From IMG/VR virus record IMGVR_UViG_3300032285_002860, positions 1-26,734 of that record: 26,734 bases of DNA. One strand, 5' to 3'. Shown here one piece after another: positions 6,987 through 13,800 of the stretch (within the stretch, counting starts at the first letter, position 1; each line of letters opens with the position of its first letter). Under the pieces are notes generated by a model. That model ran no database searches, was not told the origin of the DNA, and was given only the letters and a program-made list of their open reading frames with translations. A program made the translations under genes and the position numbers. This stretch comes from a virus.

Positions 6987-9355
6987 TGGCGGGCTCTGTC
7001 TCCACCACCACCCCACAGGGGCTTCACGCGATCCTGTTTGGCCGTTCAATCTGGTCATCAACGACCACGACTGCCAACATCACTGCCGTTAGTGGAACTG
7101 GTGGACCGCCTAGTAGCGCAATCGTCACAGTAACCGCAAACAATAGTTTTACAGTTGGTCAGAATGTATCGCTCGTTGGCACGACCAACTATGACGGCAT
7201 CTACACCATTCTCACGGCGACTAGCACTCAGTTCACTTTCTCAAGTGGCAAGACCGGCGCAACCTCAACAGGCACAGCGGTCATCGTCACCCCACCCGGC
7301 ACCGCCGGTTCTGCCGATGCCTACGACAGCAACTACGCCTCAAGCGATGTTACCGCCTCACTGCTGTTTAATCTCGGTCCTAACGCTGTGGCAATCGGTG
7401 GACGACAGTTCATCGTAGATACCTCTGCTGACCCTTACCGTCGCGACTCGTTTAAGCACAAGTCCGTTCCCGCTCAGCGCCAGTCAATCAACCTCACCAA
7501 CATTGCCGGTGAAGGCACGATTAACACTGAGGGTCTGTGGCGCCGTGGTCAGGTGGACTGGTCAACCGGCGCAGGGCAGAAGTACCTTGACCGTAAGGCA
7601 ACCTCTGACGAGTCTCGCTTCTACCAGAGCAAGGGCGTGGACGTATTCGCCAGCCCTAACCAAGTCACCCTGCTGAACGCTACCAAGGCGATTCGCAGCT
7701 CAACCAACACCAACCTCAAGGTGACTCGCTGTGACGGCTACACCTACATCATTGACGGCAACGCGGTCTATGAGTGCGCCGACATAACCGTTGCCAGCCC
7801 CACGTGGACGACAATGACCTTCCACAACGCCACTGGTCACCCCACCCCTAGTTCGTTCTACTCCATTGACGCCAACGGATCATTCGTGTTCGTGGCAACC
7901 GACACCGGCATTTGGTACTACCGCGCTGGTGGCACAGGTGGCACAGTCCACCGCTTTGAGTGCTACGCCGAAAACGACACCGGCACCCAGTTCACCGGCT
8001 ACAACTTAGTGCGCTGGTGTAATGACCGCGTAGTCGCGGCATCGGGTATTCAGTTGTACTGCTTTGCCACTAACCATGTCACATGGCCCAATGCTGGTAA
8101 CGCCCCTACTACTGGCGCCGACAACCTCTATGCCATGAGCAACAACTTGGCATGGACGTGGAGTGACGCCTGTGCTGGTCCGTCCGCTATCTACTTTGGT
8201 GGCTACTCCCAGACCAACAGCGGTGGTTACAACGGCGGTGTGTTCAAGTCTGGCATCACCGTCAGCGGTACTACCGTCACGGTTGCCGTCCCCACACAGG
8301 CGCTACCAATGTCTCCCGATGAGTACCCCACCTGCTTACAGGGCTACTTGGACTACATTTTCATCGGCACCAACCGCGGTATCCGCATGACCCAGCCCGA
8401 CAGTCAGGGCGGTCTGACTAGCGGTGCCTCTCTGCCCACCATTGTCCAGCCGGTCAGCAAGCCGGTTCGAGCGATCACTGGTGACGGGCGCTTCGTGTGG
8501 TTTGGCTGGTCTAACTACGACACCGCCAGCACAGGTCTGGGCCGACTGAACCTGACCAACAACATCGCCAACCTAGCCTTGACCCCGGCGTATCAGTCCG
8601 ACCTTATGGTGGGCGGTCCCGGTGAAGTGCTAGACGCATCGTGGGACCCCAGCCTTGGTCAGCCCCTGTTCGCCGTTTCGGGCAAGGGCTTCTACACCAC
8701 CGACACCAGCAAGTATGTCACTCAGGGCTACATCAAGTCCGGCGGCATCACCTACGGCGTACCCGACCACAAGATTCCGGTGTTCTTTGACTACGGCGTG
8801 GACCAGCCCGACAACACCCCAGCCGGTGCCAGCGAAGGCTACGTCAGCGCAGAGCTTGAGATTGAGCCCTTTGACCCGTCACAAAAGCAGACCCTTACTA
8901 TCGCCCCCGCCAGCGAAGGTCAGAGCCAAGTCTCGATTCCGTCAGGTTCGGCCTACAAGAGCGAGATGTTCCAAGTCAATGTCTATCTAAACAGCGACAG
9001 CGCACAAGCGACCACGCCCACCCTGTACCGCTACACGCTTCTGTCGTGGCCCGCAACCGTCTCTGAGACGCAGATTATTGTGCCGATACAGTTGCACCTA
9101 GTCAATGTCGTGGACGGCTTAGAGACGTATGTGGACCCCTATGAAGCCTTTATGTACTTCGAGGACCTGCGCCAGAGTCAGACGATCATCACCTACCAAG
9201 AATCAACCCTCACGGCAAATGTCGTCATCACCCTGATTGACTGGCAACCTCACAAGCGACAGGGCAACTACGAGTCCGGCTTTGAGGGCAACTGCATCGT
9301 GTATCTACAAACGGTGGGCGGTTACAACCCCTACCCCGGAATCCCAACCAACTAG
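6986..9355 (+). CDS. Large tail protein, probable beta-propeller-type tail tube/nozzle
   Basis: The 789-aa product has an N-terminal low-complexity Thr/Ser-rich beta region (to about residue 110). A conserved-looking core follows (RRDSFKHKSVPAQRQSINLTNIAGEG...LWRRGQVDW). Repeated segments of blade-like pattern (YTYIIDGNAVYECA; FVFVATDTGIWYY; YIFIGTNRGIRM; FVWFGWSNYD) suggest a beta-propeller in residues ~240-560. The C-terminus is a beta domain. Size, propeller-like blades and position after the 337-aa protein resemble short-tailed phage nozzle proteins such as T7 gp12 (794 aa). No tape-measure gene is present in the window, consistent with a short tail. Confidence 0.55.
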   Translation: MAGSVSTTTPQGLHAILFGRSIWSSTTTTANITAVSGTGGPPSSAIVTVTANNSFTVGQNVSLVGTTNYDGIYTILTATSTQFTFSSGKTGATSTGTAVIVTPPGTAGSADAYDSNYASSDVTASLLFNLGPNAVAIGGRQFIVDTSADPYRRDSFKHKSVPAQRQSINLTNIAGEGTINTEGLWRRGQVDWSTGAGQKYLDRKATSDESRFYQSKGVDVFASPNQVTLLNATKAIRSSTNTNLKVTRCDGYTYIIDGNAVYECADITVASPTWTTMTFHNATGHPTPSSFYSIDANGSFVFVATDTGIWYYRAGGTGGTVHRFECYAENDTGTQFTGYNLVRWCNDRVVAASGIQLYCFATNHVTWPNAGNAPTTGADNLYAMSNNLAWTWSDACAGPSAIYFGGYSQTNSGGYNGGVFKSGITVSGTTVTVAVPTQALPMSPDEYPTCLQGYLDYIFIGTNRGIRMTQPDSQGGLTSGASLPTIVQPVSKPVRAITGDGRFVWFGWSNYDTASTGLGRLNLTNNIANLALTPAYQSDLMVGGPGEVLDASWDPSLGQPLFAVSGKGFYTTDTSKYVTQGYIKSGGITYGVPDHKIPVFFDYGVDQPDNTPAGASEGYVSAELEIEPFDPSQKQTLTIAPASEGQSQVSIPSGSAYKSEMFQVNVYLNSDSAQATTPTLYRYTLLSWPATVSETQIIVPIQLHLVNVVDGLETYVDPYEAFMYFEDLRQSQTIITYQESTLTANVVITLIDWQPHKRQGNYESGFEGNCIVYLQTVGGYNPYPGIPTN

Positions 9356-9371
9356 AAAGTAAAATAAGTTC

Positions 9372-10385
9372 ATGGCACTTACCTACCCCCAACGCGGTTT
9401 CGCTGGAGCGGCGGTTGCTGGCACTCTCGCTTCGCCGGGTCTGACCTCAACCGACGGCGCTGGCGTTACCTTCACTTCTAGCACCACCCTGACCGGCTGG
9501 ACTGAGATTCCCCGTGGATCGTGGTCTGGCGACAACATCTGTGTGACCTTTGGCTACGGAACGGCGAGCGAAGAGAAGATTCTCTGCACCTTCAACGCTT
9601 CGACCAACACCTTTACCATTGTCACCCGTGGCTATGACGGCACTAGCGCCGTGGCTCACACCACCGGCTCGCTGTTCGTCAATGCCTTCACGGCTACCGA
9701 GGCCGCGGAACTCAATGCCGTTACCCAGTCAATGAAGAACCTGTTGCTGACCAACGGACTGAGCGCACTGCCCGCCGACATCTCCACCAGCGCCGCAGCC
9801 CTTGGCACCTCAACCAACCCCGCCGCCGCTGACCACACCCACAAGTTGAGCAACAGCACCCTAAACAACTGGCTGTCTGGCTCAGCATCGGGCCAGATGA
9901 ACGCCGCTGTGACCGTGTACACCTCAAGCATTGGCGCTGGTGTTTTGCCTAGTGGCGTGACTATCCCCTTGGCGCAGGTCACCAACCCCCCAGCCGCCGA
10001 CTCCGCTGACAGCTCGGCTAACTACGCCACGACCAACACCGGCACCGCCAACGCCCTGTCCGCATCGGTCAACCCTGCCGGTAGCCACAAGCAGTATGTA
10101 TGGCGCGTGAACTTGACCCAGCAGGCTAACGCTTCGGCGGCAACTGTAGACATTACCGCCATTATCCGTTACCGCGTTGTTGGCGCTGCCACTTGGACTA
10201 GCGGTTCTGGCGCAAACATCGGCACCTGTGTTGCGACTAACGACTACCGCACCCTCAGCGGTGGTGGCGTGGTCACCCTCGGAACCGCAGACAACTACGA
10301 GTTTCAGATCGGTTTTCAGACCGGCGCCTCTGGACAGACAGTATCCCTCAACCGTATTCGCCTAGTAGTGGAAGGACTCAACTAA
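9372..10385 (+). CDS. Tail-associated virion protein (337 aa)
   Basis: This 337-aa Ala/Thr/Ser/Gly-rich protein starts at ATG 9372 and is coupled to the endolysin by TAATG. Residues 1-110 contain an SGDNICVTFGYGTASEEKILCTF...FTIVTRGYDGTSAVAHTTGS pattern typical of phage fibre or baseplate N-terminal domains. Residues ~115-175 include AAADHTHKLSN, like a spacer between beta domains. The C-terminal ~100 residues are a beta-sandwich-like domain ending VSLNRIRLVVEGLN. A second fibre or tip protein is the best guess. Confidence 0.55.
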   Translation: MALTYPQRGFAGAAVAGTLASPGLTSTDGAGVTFTSSTTLTGWTEIPRGSWSGDNICVTFGYGTASEEKILCTFNASTNTFTIVTRGYDGTSAVAHTTGSLFVNAFTATEAAELNAVTQSMKNLLLTNGLSALPADISTSAAALGTSTNPAAADHTHKLSNSTLNNWLSGSASGQMNAAVTVYTSSIGAGVLPSGVTIPLAQVTNPPAADSADSSANYATTNTGTANALSASVNPAGSHKQYVWRVNLTQQANASAATVDITAIIRYRVVGAATWTSGSGANIGTCVATNDYRTLSGGGVVTLGTADNYEFQIGFQTGASGQTVSLNRIRLVVEGLN

Positions 10386-10864
10386 TGGCTGGCAAGGACG
10401 TATCTAACGACATCGGCTGGTTTGCAGTCTGGGCCGTTCATAACAAGAACCGCTTTCACTACCTGCAATACCGCCCAGTTCAGTACGCCATTACCAAGGT
10501 GATGAAGTACGACTGCTCAAGTTTCGCTGCCCTCTGCTACCGAGTGGCGGGTGCTGGCGACCCTAACGGCCCCGTGTATCACTACAACGGCTACGGCAAC
10601 ACCGAGACACTTGCTCGGAATGGGCGCAGGATTCCAGCGTTTATGGCTCGCCCCGGTGACCTTGCGATCTTTAACGTAGGCAAGCCCCTCAGCACCCAGC
10701 ACGTGGCAGTCGTGGTTCAGAAGGACGCCAAGAACCCCCTGCTCGTCAGCATGGGTCAAGAGGGTGACCCGTCTTTCTGTCACGCGAGTGACGACCACCG
10801 CCCTGTGACCTACTACCGGTTCGACACCACCCAGAAGTGGCCCAAGCTGGACTACGCCGCATGA
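10385..10864 (+). CDS. Endolysin, NlpC/P60-like peptidoglycan hydrolase
   Basis: A 159-aa cysteine-peptidase-type cell-wall hydrolase. Tyr-Asp-Cys44-Ser-Ser-Phe is the NlpC/P60/CHAP nucleophile motif, RPGDLAIF (89-96) is the strand before the catalytic His, and Gln-His106-Val-Ala-Val-Val supplies the His. The predicted target is a peptide or amide bond of host peptidoglycan. There is no separate wall-binding domain and no signal peptide, so release through the holin-like product of the next gene is likely. The gene sits between tail genes and the holin-like gene with 4-nt overlap, a standard lysis cassette order. Confidence 0.75.
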   Translation: MAGKDVSNDIGWFAVWAVHNKNRFHYLQYRPVQYAITKVMKYDCSSFAALCYRVAGAGDPNGPVYHYNGYGNTETLARNGRRIPAFMARPGDLAIFNVGKPLSTQHVAVVVQKDAKNPLLVSMGQEGDPSFCHASDDHRPVTYYRFDTTQKWPKLDYAA

Positions 10865-11100
10865 TTGCCTCACTTCACTGGGCAGACCTAGCCAACTATT
10901 CCACGGCTACGGCCCCTGCGCTCGGTCTGACCGCATGGCTAGGGCGGGTGTTGTGGAAGAAGATTCGCCACGAACTGACCCCTAACTCTGGCACCAGTCT
11001 CCGCGACGCCGTGGATCGCATTGAGGGCATGGTGACCGAAACCAAGCACGAACTTGAAAAGCACATCTCCTACCACAAAGGACAGGAATCGCAACAGTGA
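10861..11100 (+). CDS. Holin-like small membrane protein
   Basis: The start at ATG 10861 overlaps the endolysin stop (ATGA); an upstream GTG at 10837 is possible but less likely. The 79-aa product has one moderately hydrophobic segment (about residues 11-31, ATAPALGLTAWLGRVLW) followed by basic residues. A polar C-terminal half has NSGTSLRDAVDRIEGM and a short coiled coil. That pattern resembles actinophage holin-like proteins of the DUF2746 type, from memory. It lies between two wall hydrolases, supporting a lysis role. The single hydrophobic segment is weak, so confidence is moderate. Confidence 0.55.
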   Translation: MIASLHWADLANYSTATAPALGLTAWLGRVLWKKIRHELTPNSGTSLRDAVDRIEGMVTETKHELEKHISYHKGQESQQ

Positions 11101-11621
11101 AGCAGGGTGACATTGTTATCTGCACCAGCAAAGGTCTAATCGGCGCCGGTATCCGCTGGGTACAGCACCGCAGCCGTAAGCACTACCTGATTCCCCCGAT
11201 TGACGGACGCGACAAGTGGTGGCGATACAACCACATCGCCGTAATCAACGCCGACATGGGCAACGGACAATGGACTATCTTCCAAGCCGAGGCTCGCGGC
11301 GTGACCGACTACCGCCTACTCAGCACTGTTGCCCCCGGTGGGCACTACCAAGTTATATCCCTGCCCGACAGCGTAGATCGAGACAAGTTCTTGGAGTTTC
11401 TGCGCGGTCAGGTGGGCAAGCACTACGGCTACATGTCTATCCTGTCCTGCTTCGTGGACCTCATTCTCCCCGACAAGATTTGCCTACGCCAGAGCGACAC
11501 ATGGATTTGCTCAGGGCTGGTGGCTGGCGCCCTCTGGTACAGCGGTTTCCCCAGTGCCTACAAGTGGCCCGATCTCTACACCGTTGTCCCCGCCGAAATA
11601 GCCGAGGCGTGTTCTAACTAG
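11097..11621 (+). CDS. Permuted NlpC/P60 (YiiX-like) hydrolase
   Basis: The start at GTG 11097 overlaps the previous stop (GTGA). The 174-aa product has the order expected of circularly permuted papain-fold enzymes: MKQGDIVICTS at the N-terminus, His46 in YNHIAVI, a Gln-Ala-Glu65 strand, and Cys138 late in TWICSGLVAGAL. This is the reverse of the Cys-before-His order in the endolysin. The family cleaves peptide or acyl amide/ester bonds, often in cell envelopes. Its position makes a second lysis or envelope-remodelling enzyme likely. The 3' end abuts a minus-strand tRNA-like gene. Confidence 0.65.
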   Translation: MKQGDIVICTSKGLIGAGIRWVQHRSRKHYLIPPIDGRDKWWRYNHIAVINADMGNGQWTIFQAEARGVTDYRLLSTVAPGGHYQVISLPDSVDRDKFLEFLRGQVGKHYGYMSILSCFVDLILPDKICLRQSDTWICSGLVAGALWYSGFPSAYKWPDLYTVVPAEIAEACSN

Positions 11622-11686
11622 TCCCTATGGGGGATACGAACCCCCTACTCCGGTTGCAACCAGCGTGTCGCCCACACTGCTAGGGA
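11622..11686 (-). tRNA. tRNA-like gene, possible tRNA-Cys(GCA), degenerate
   Basis: Read on the minus strand, the 65-nt element has a 5' TCCCTAG / 3' ATAGGGA acceptor (6 of 7 pairs), a short D-like arm (GTGT-GGGCG-ACAC), an arm CTGG-TTGCAA-CCGG whose 6-nt loop would present GCA, and a perfect T arm (GGGGG-TTCGTAT-CCCCC). The T arm is convincing. The total length, 5-nt D loop and 6-nt anticodon loop are below standard, so it may be a decayed or atypical tRNA. No CCA is encoded. Its 3' end touches the stop codon of the hydrolase gene on the other strand. Confidence 0.45.
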
Positions 11687-11688
11687 TA

Positions 11689-11776
11689 CCCCGTTGGCAG
11701 GATTCGAACCTGCACCTCATGATCCTCAAGACGTTTTTCAGGCGTCTTGAGATGCTCCCACTTACACCACAACGGT
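11689..11776 (-). tRNA. tRNA-like gene, possible tRNA-Phe(GAA), 88 nt with extended anticodon stem
   Basis: On the minus strand the acceptor is ACCGTTG with CAACGGG (6 of 7 pairs) and the T arm is GCAGG-TTCGAAT-CCTGC. The central hairpin carries CTGAAAA, the loop typical of tRNA-Phe, with GAA as anticodon. The stem around it is unusually long: nine perfect pairs plus a C.A mismatch (CTCAAGACG / CGTCTTGAG). The variable region is about 16 nt, giving class-II length. The identity is therefore uncertain. Only 2 nt separate it from the next tRNA-like gene, so both probably come from one transcript starting near 11,806. Confidence 0.5.
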
Positions 11777-11812
11777 GAATCCTTCCACACGTCTGCTTCA
11801 GAATCTAACCCT

Positions 11813-11841
11813 AGAGTAGCACGTCTAAAAGTGTTCGTAAA
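11813..11841 (-). promoter_or_regulatory. Minus-strand promoter for the tRNA-like pair
   Basis: On the minus strand TTTACG (11836-11841), a 17-bp spacer and TACTCT (11813-11818) preceded by GTGC form a sigma70-like promoter. Its 11-nt core GTGCTACTCTA is identical to that of the minus operon promoter near 24,170. Transcription would start near 11,806, about 30 nt before the first tRNA-like gene. Confidence 0.6.
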
Positions 11842-11847
11842 TAATCC

Positions 11848-11876
11848 TTGACACGTCAAAGTTGATGTGTAAGATG
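11848..11876 (+). promoter_or_regulatory. Plus-strand early promoter (TTGACA / TAAGAT)
   Basis: A perfect TTGACA -35 (11848-11853), 16-bp spacer and TAAGAT -10 (11870-11875) precede the HTH gene by about 35 bp. The -35 lies inside the inverted repeat TTGAC-AC-GTCAA (11848-11859), which could be a repressor site. This promoter is divergent from the tRNA promoter. Confidence 0.65.
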
Positions 11877-11883
11877 TTCTTGA

Positions 11884-11897
11884 TGTTCAGATGAACA
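11884..11897. promoter_or_regulatory. Perfect palindrome, candidate operator
   Basis: TGTTCA-GA-TGAACA is a perfect 6-bp inverted repeat lying just downstream of the expected start of the TTGACA promoter and upstream of the ribosome site (AAAGGA, near 11,900). A direct repeat GATGTTC also overlaps it. This is a natural place for repression of the early operon, perhaps by the HTH protein encoded next. Confidence 0.45.
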
Positions 11898-11909
11898 GAA
11901 AGGACAACC

Positions 11910-12137
11910 ATGGATTTAGCGGAGTTTCTAACAACGAGTTCGCCGTGGCATAAATGCCCGGTGAGCCACGCCTTGGAGAAGTTGGACAAGGCTCAAGCTG
12001 AAAAGACCGTCGCCGCATTTGCCCACAAGGAAGTGCTGGCGTCGCGTATTGCTGAGTTGCTGACCAGTTGGAGTGGCGTGAAGGTGACTGCTTCTGCGGC
12101 CCGTCGTCACCGCCGTAAGGAGTGTTCCTGTGACTGA
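11910..12137 (+). CDS. Small helix-turn-helix DNA-binding protein
   Basis: The 75-aa product is the first gene of the early operon, with AAAGGA before ATG. Its pattern, LDKAQAEKTVAAFAHKEVLASRIAELLTSWSGVKVTASAARRHRRKECSCD, resembles actinophage small HTH proteins in which two helices lead to a recognition helix ending RRHRR-x-C-x-C. The basic end and two Cys suggest DNA contact with possible metal support. It overlaps the phosphoesterase gene by 8 nt. An autoregulator binding the adjacent palindromes is a reasonable hypothesis. Confidence 0.6.
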   Translation: MDLAEFLTTSSPWHKCPVSHALEKLDKAQAEKTVAAFAHKEVLASRIAELLTSWSGVKVTASAARRHRRKECSCD

Positions 12138-13182
12138 GATTAACGAGTTCCTAGTGACCAAGGACGAGCGCCTGAAGTCTGAGCGTGACAACCTCAAGCG
12201 TGAGAATGACCGCTTGCTCAAGTCCATTGCCGACCTAGAGCGCCGGTATGACATGGTGAGTGCCATTGACGGTATCCGCGCCACTAGCACCAACCTATGG
12301 CGTCTGCCTAAGCCTAAGAAGGGCGAACACCGGGGCATCGCTAACACGGTGGCGTCTGACCAGCACTTCGGTGAGGTGGTCAATCCTGACGAGGTTCAGG
12401 GCGTTAATGCGTACAGCATGTCCATTGCCAAGATGCGCTGGCAGACCCACATTGAGAAGTTCATCAGCCTGTCCAAGACCCAGCTGGGCTACCTGACTTA
12501 CGACGGTGCCCACATTTGGTGGAACGGCGATGCCTTCTCTGGTGACATTCACGAAGAGTTGGCTAAGTCCAACGAGATGAGTACGCTCGCCACCGTTGAG
12601 GCGATGATTGACCCTATCGTGTCTGGTCTGCGCACTGCCGCGGCTGAGTTCCCACGCCTTGTCGTGTCAGCTCGACGGGGTAACCACACCCGCACCAGCA
12701 AGAAAACGCCGTCTAAGGGCCGTGTGCGCGAGTCGTTTGACTGGCTGTTCATGCGGATCATTGAGCGCGAACTCCGCGGGGTCAGCAACATCGTCTTTGA
12801 CATTACCGAGTCAGATGACGGCATTGTCCAGCAGTACGACCATCGCTTCTTGGCTACCCACGGTGACCAGTTCCGTGGTGGTGGCGGTATCAGTGGCATT
12901 ATGACCCCGCTGGCGCTGGGTAACTACCGCAAGTTGCGCCGCAACGTGTCCATTGGCAATCACCTTGCCTACGACACGATGATCTTGGGTCACTTCCACC
13001 AGTACCTGATTATCCCCGGTGTCATCGTTAATGGCTCGCTCAAGGGCTATGACGAGTACGCCTACACCAACAACTTTGGCTTTGAGACTCCACGCCAAGC
13101 GTTCTGGGTCACCACGCCGGAACACGGGCCGAGTTTCCACACGGCAATCGAAGTGATGAACAGAAAGAATGAGGGCTGGTAA
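12130..13182 (+). CDS. Calcineurin-like metallophosphoesterase
   Basis: The 350-aa protein has all metal-binding blocks of the calcineurin-like phosphoesterase superfamily in order: Asp77-Gln-His79 (SDQHFGE), Gly133-Asp134, Gly-Asn185-His186, His244 (THGDQF) and Gly-His288-Phe-His290. An N-terminal coiled coil (residues 10-40) precedes the fold. Substrates in this family range from nucleic acids (Mre11, SbcD) to nucleotides and phosphoproteins; a DNA role fits the replication context but is not proven. Start is GTG 12130, overlapping the HTH gene, with AAGGAGTG as ribosome site. Confidence 0.8.
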   Translation: MTEINEFLVTKDERLKSERDNLKRENDRLLKSIADLERRYDMVSAIDGIRATSTNLWRLPKPKKGEHRGIANTVASDQHFGEVVNPDEVQGVNAYSMSIAKMRWQTHIEKFISLSKTQLGYLTYDGAHIWWNGDAFSGDIHEELAKSNEMSTLATVEAMIDPIVSGLRTAAAEFPRLVVSARRGNHTRTSKKTPSKGRVRESFDWLFMRIIERELRGVSNIVFDITESDDGIVQQYDHRFLATHGDQFRGGGGISGIMTPLALGNYRKLRRNVSIGNHLAYDTMILGHFHQYLIIPGVIVNGSLKGYDEYAYTNNFGFETPRQAFWVTTPEHGPSFHTAIEVMNRKNEGW

Positions 13183-13382
13183 TGAGTATTGAGGACCCAC
13201 GGGTATTCAACGAGCCATGGTGTTTGGAGTGTGAGGCGAACAGCCCCCGCTCCTGCAAGTGCGAGACAGAGGAAGAGGTCAGCTTTTACAGCGAGGACCC
13301 TAACGACCACCCTTTGACCCGCAGCGAAACGGCTCGCCTGTACCGCACCAACCGTGACTACATAGACGATGAGCCGTTCTGA
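13182..13382 (+). CDS. Small Cys-containing protein (66 aa)
   Basis: ATG 13182 overlaps the previous TAA and the stop overlaps the next ATG. The acidic 66-aa product has four Cys near the N-terminus (WCLECEANSPRSCKCETEEE), likely one metal site, and a polar acidic C-terminus ending DDEPF. An acidic tail ending in Pro-Phe is reminiscent of the partner-binding tips of SSB proteins; that resemblance is only suggestive. No family is recognised. Confidence 0.6.
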   Translation: MSIEDPRVFNEPWCLECEANSPRSCKCETEEEVSFYSEDPNDHPLTRSETARLYRTNRDYIDDEPF

Positions 13383-13567
13383 TGAAGGCGCTCAAGTGCC
13401 AGTGCAGTCACACGGTTGCTTCCCACGATGACGGCGTATGCAACGCTATGGTCTTTCTTGGGGAGAACCAGTGGATCAAATGCCACTGCCGTGAGGTAGT
13501 AATACAGATAACAAGCAACCCAGCCGTCACAGGCTGGCTGCGTAGTATGCGCAGAAGGGGGAAGTAA
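13382..13567 (+). CDS. Small Cys/His-rich protein (61 aa)
   Basis: The 61-aa product has CQCSHTVASHDDGVC near the start and KCHC in the centre, giving a Cys/His set able to bind zinc, then a basic end (RSMRRRGK). A very similar CxCxHxxxxH...C pattern recurs in the next gene (CVCGHNRVFHAF...CFASDCRCQDF), so the two may be related. Both are coupled by TAATG. Function unknown. Confidence 0.6.
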   Translation: MKALKCQCSHTVASHDDGVCNAMVFLGENQWIKCHCREVVIQITSNPAVTGWLRSMRRRGK

Positions 13568-13800
13568 TGAAGTGTATTTACTGTCAGCGCGAAATCTATT
13601 ACATGGACGCTCAGAGTTTCTGGGTACATGTAGAGACGCGAGACGAGCAGTGCCGTCCGACCTTTGCCACGCCCGGCGAGGCTGAGACAACCTGTGTCTG
13701 CGGACACAACCGGGTGTTCCACGCGTTCACCGACGATGCAGTACCATGCTTTGCCAGCGATTGTCGCTGCCAAGACTTTCAGGGAGAAACCAATGATTAG
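13567..13800 (+). CDS. Small zinc-binding protein (77 aa)
   Basis: The 77-aa product begins MKCIYC and contains a second set, CVCGHNRVFHAFTDDAVPCFASDCRCQDF, which resembles the CxCGHxxxxH...C..CxC pattern of many small actinophage proteins. Two metal sites are possible. It overlaps the glycosyltransferase gene by 8 nt. The AGGGAG serving the next gene lies inside its 3' end. Confidence 0.6.
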   Translation: MKCIYCQREIYYMDAQSFWVHVETRDEQCRPTFATPGEAETTCVCGHNRVFHAFTDDAVPCFASDCRCQDFQGETND

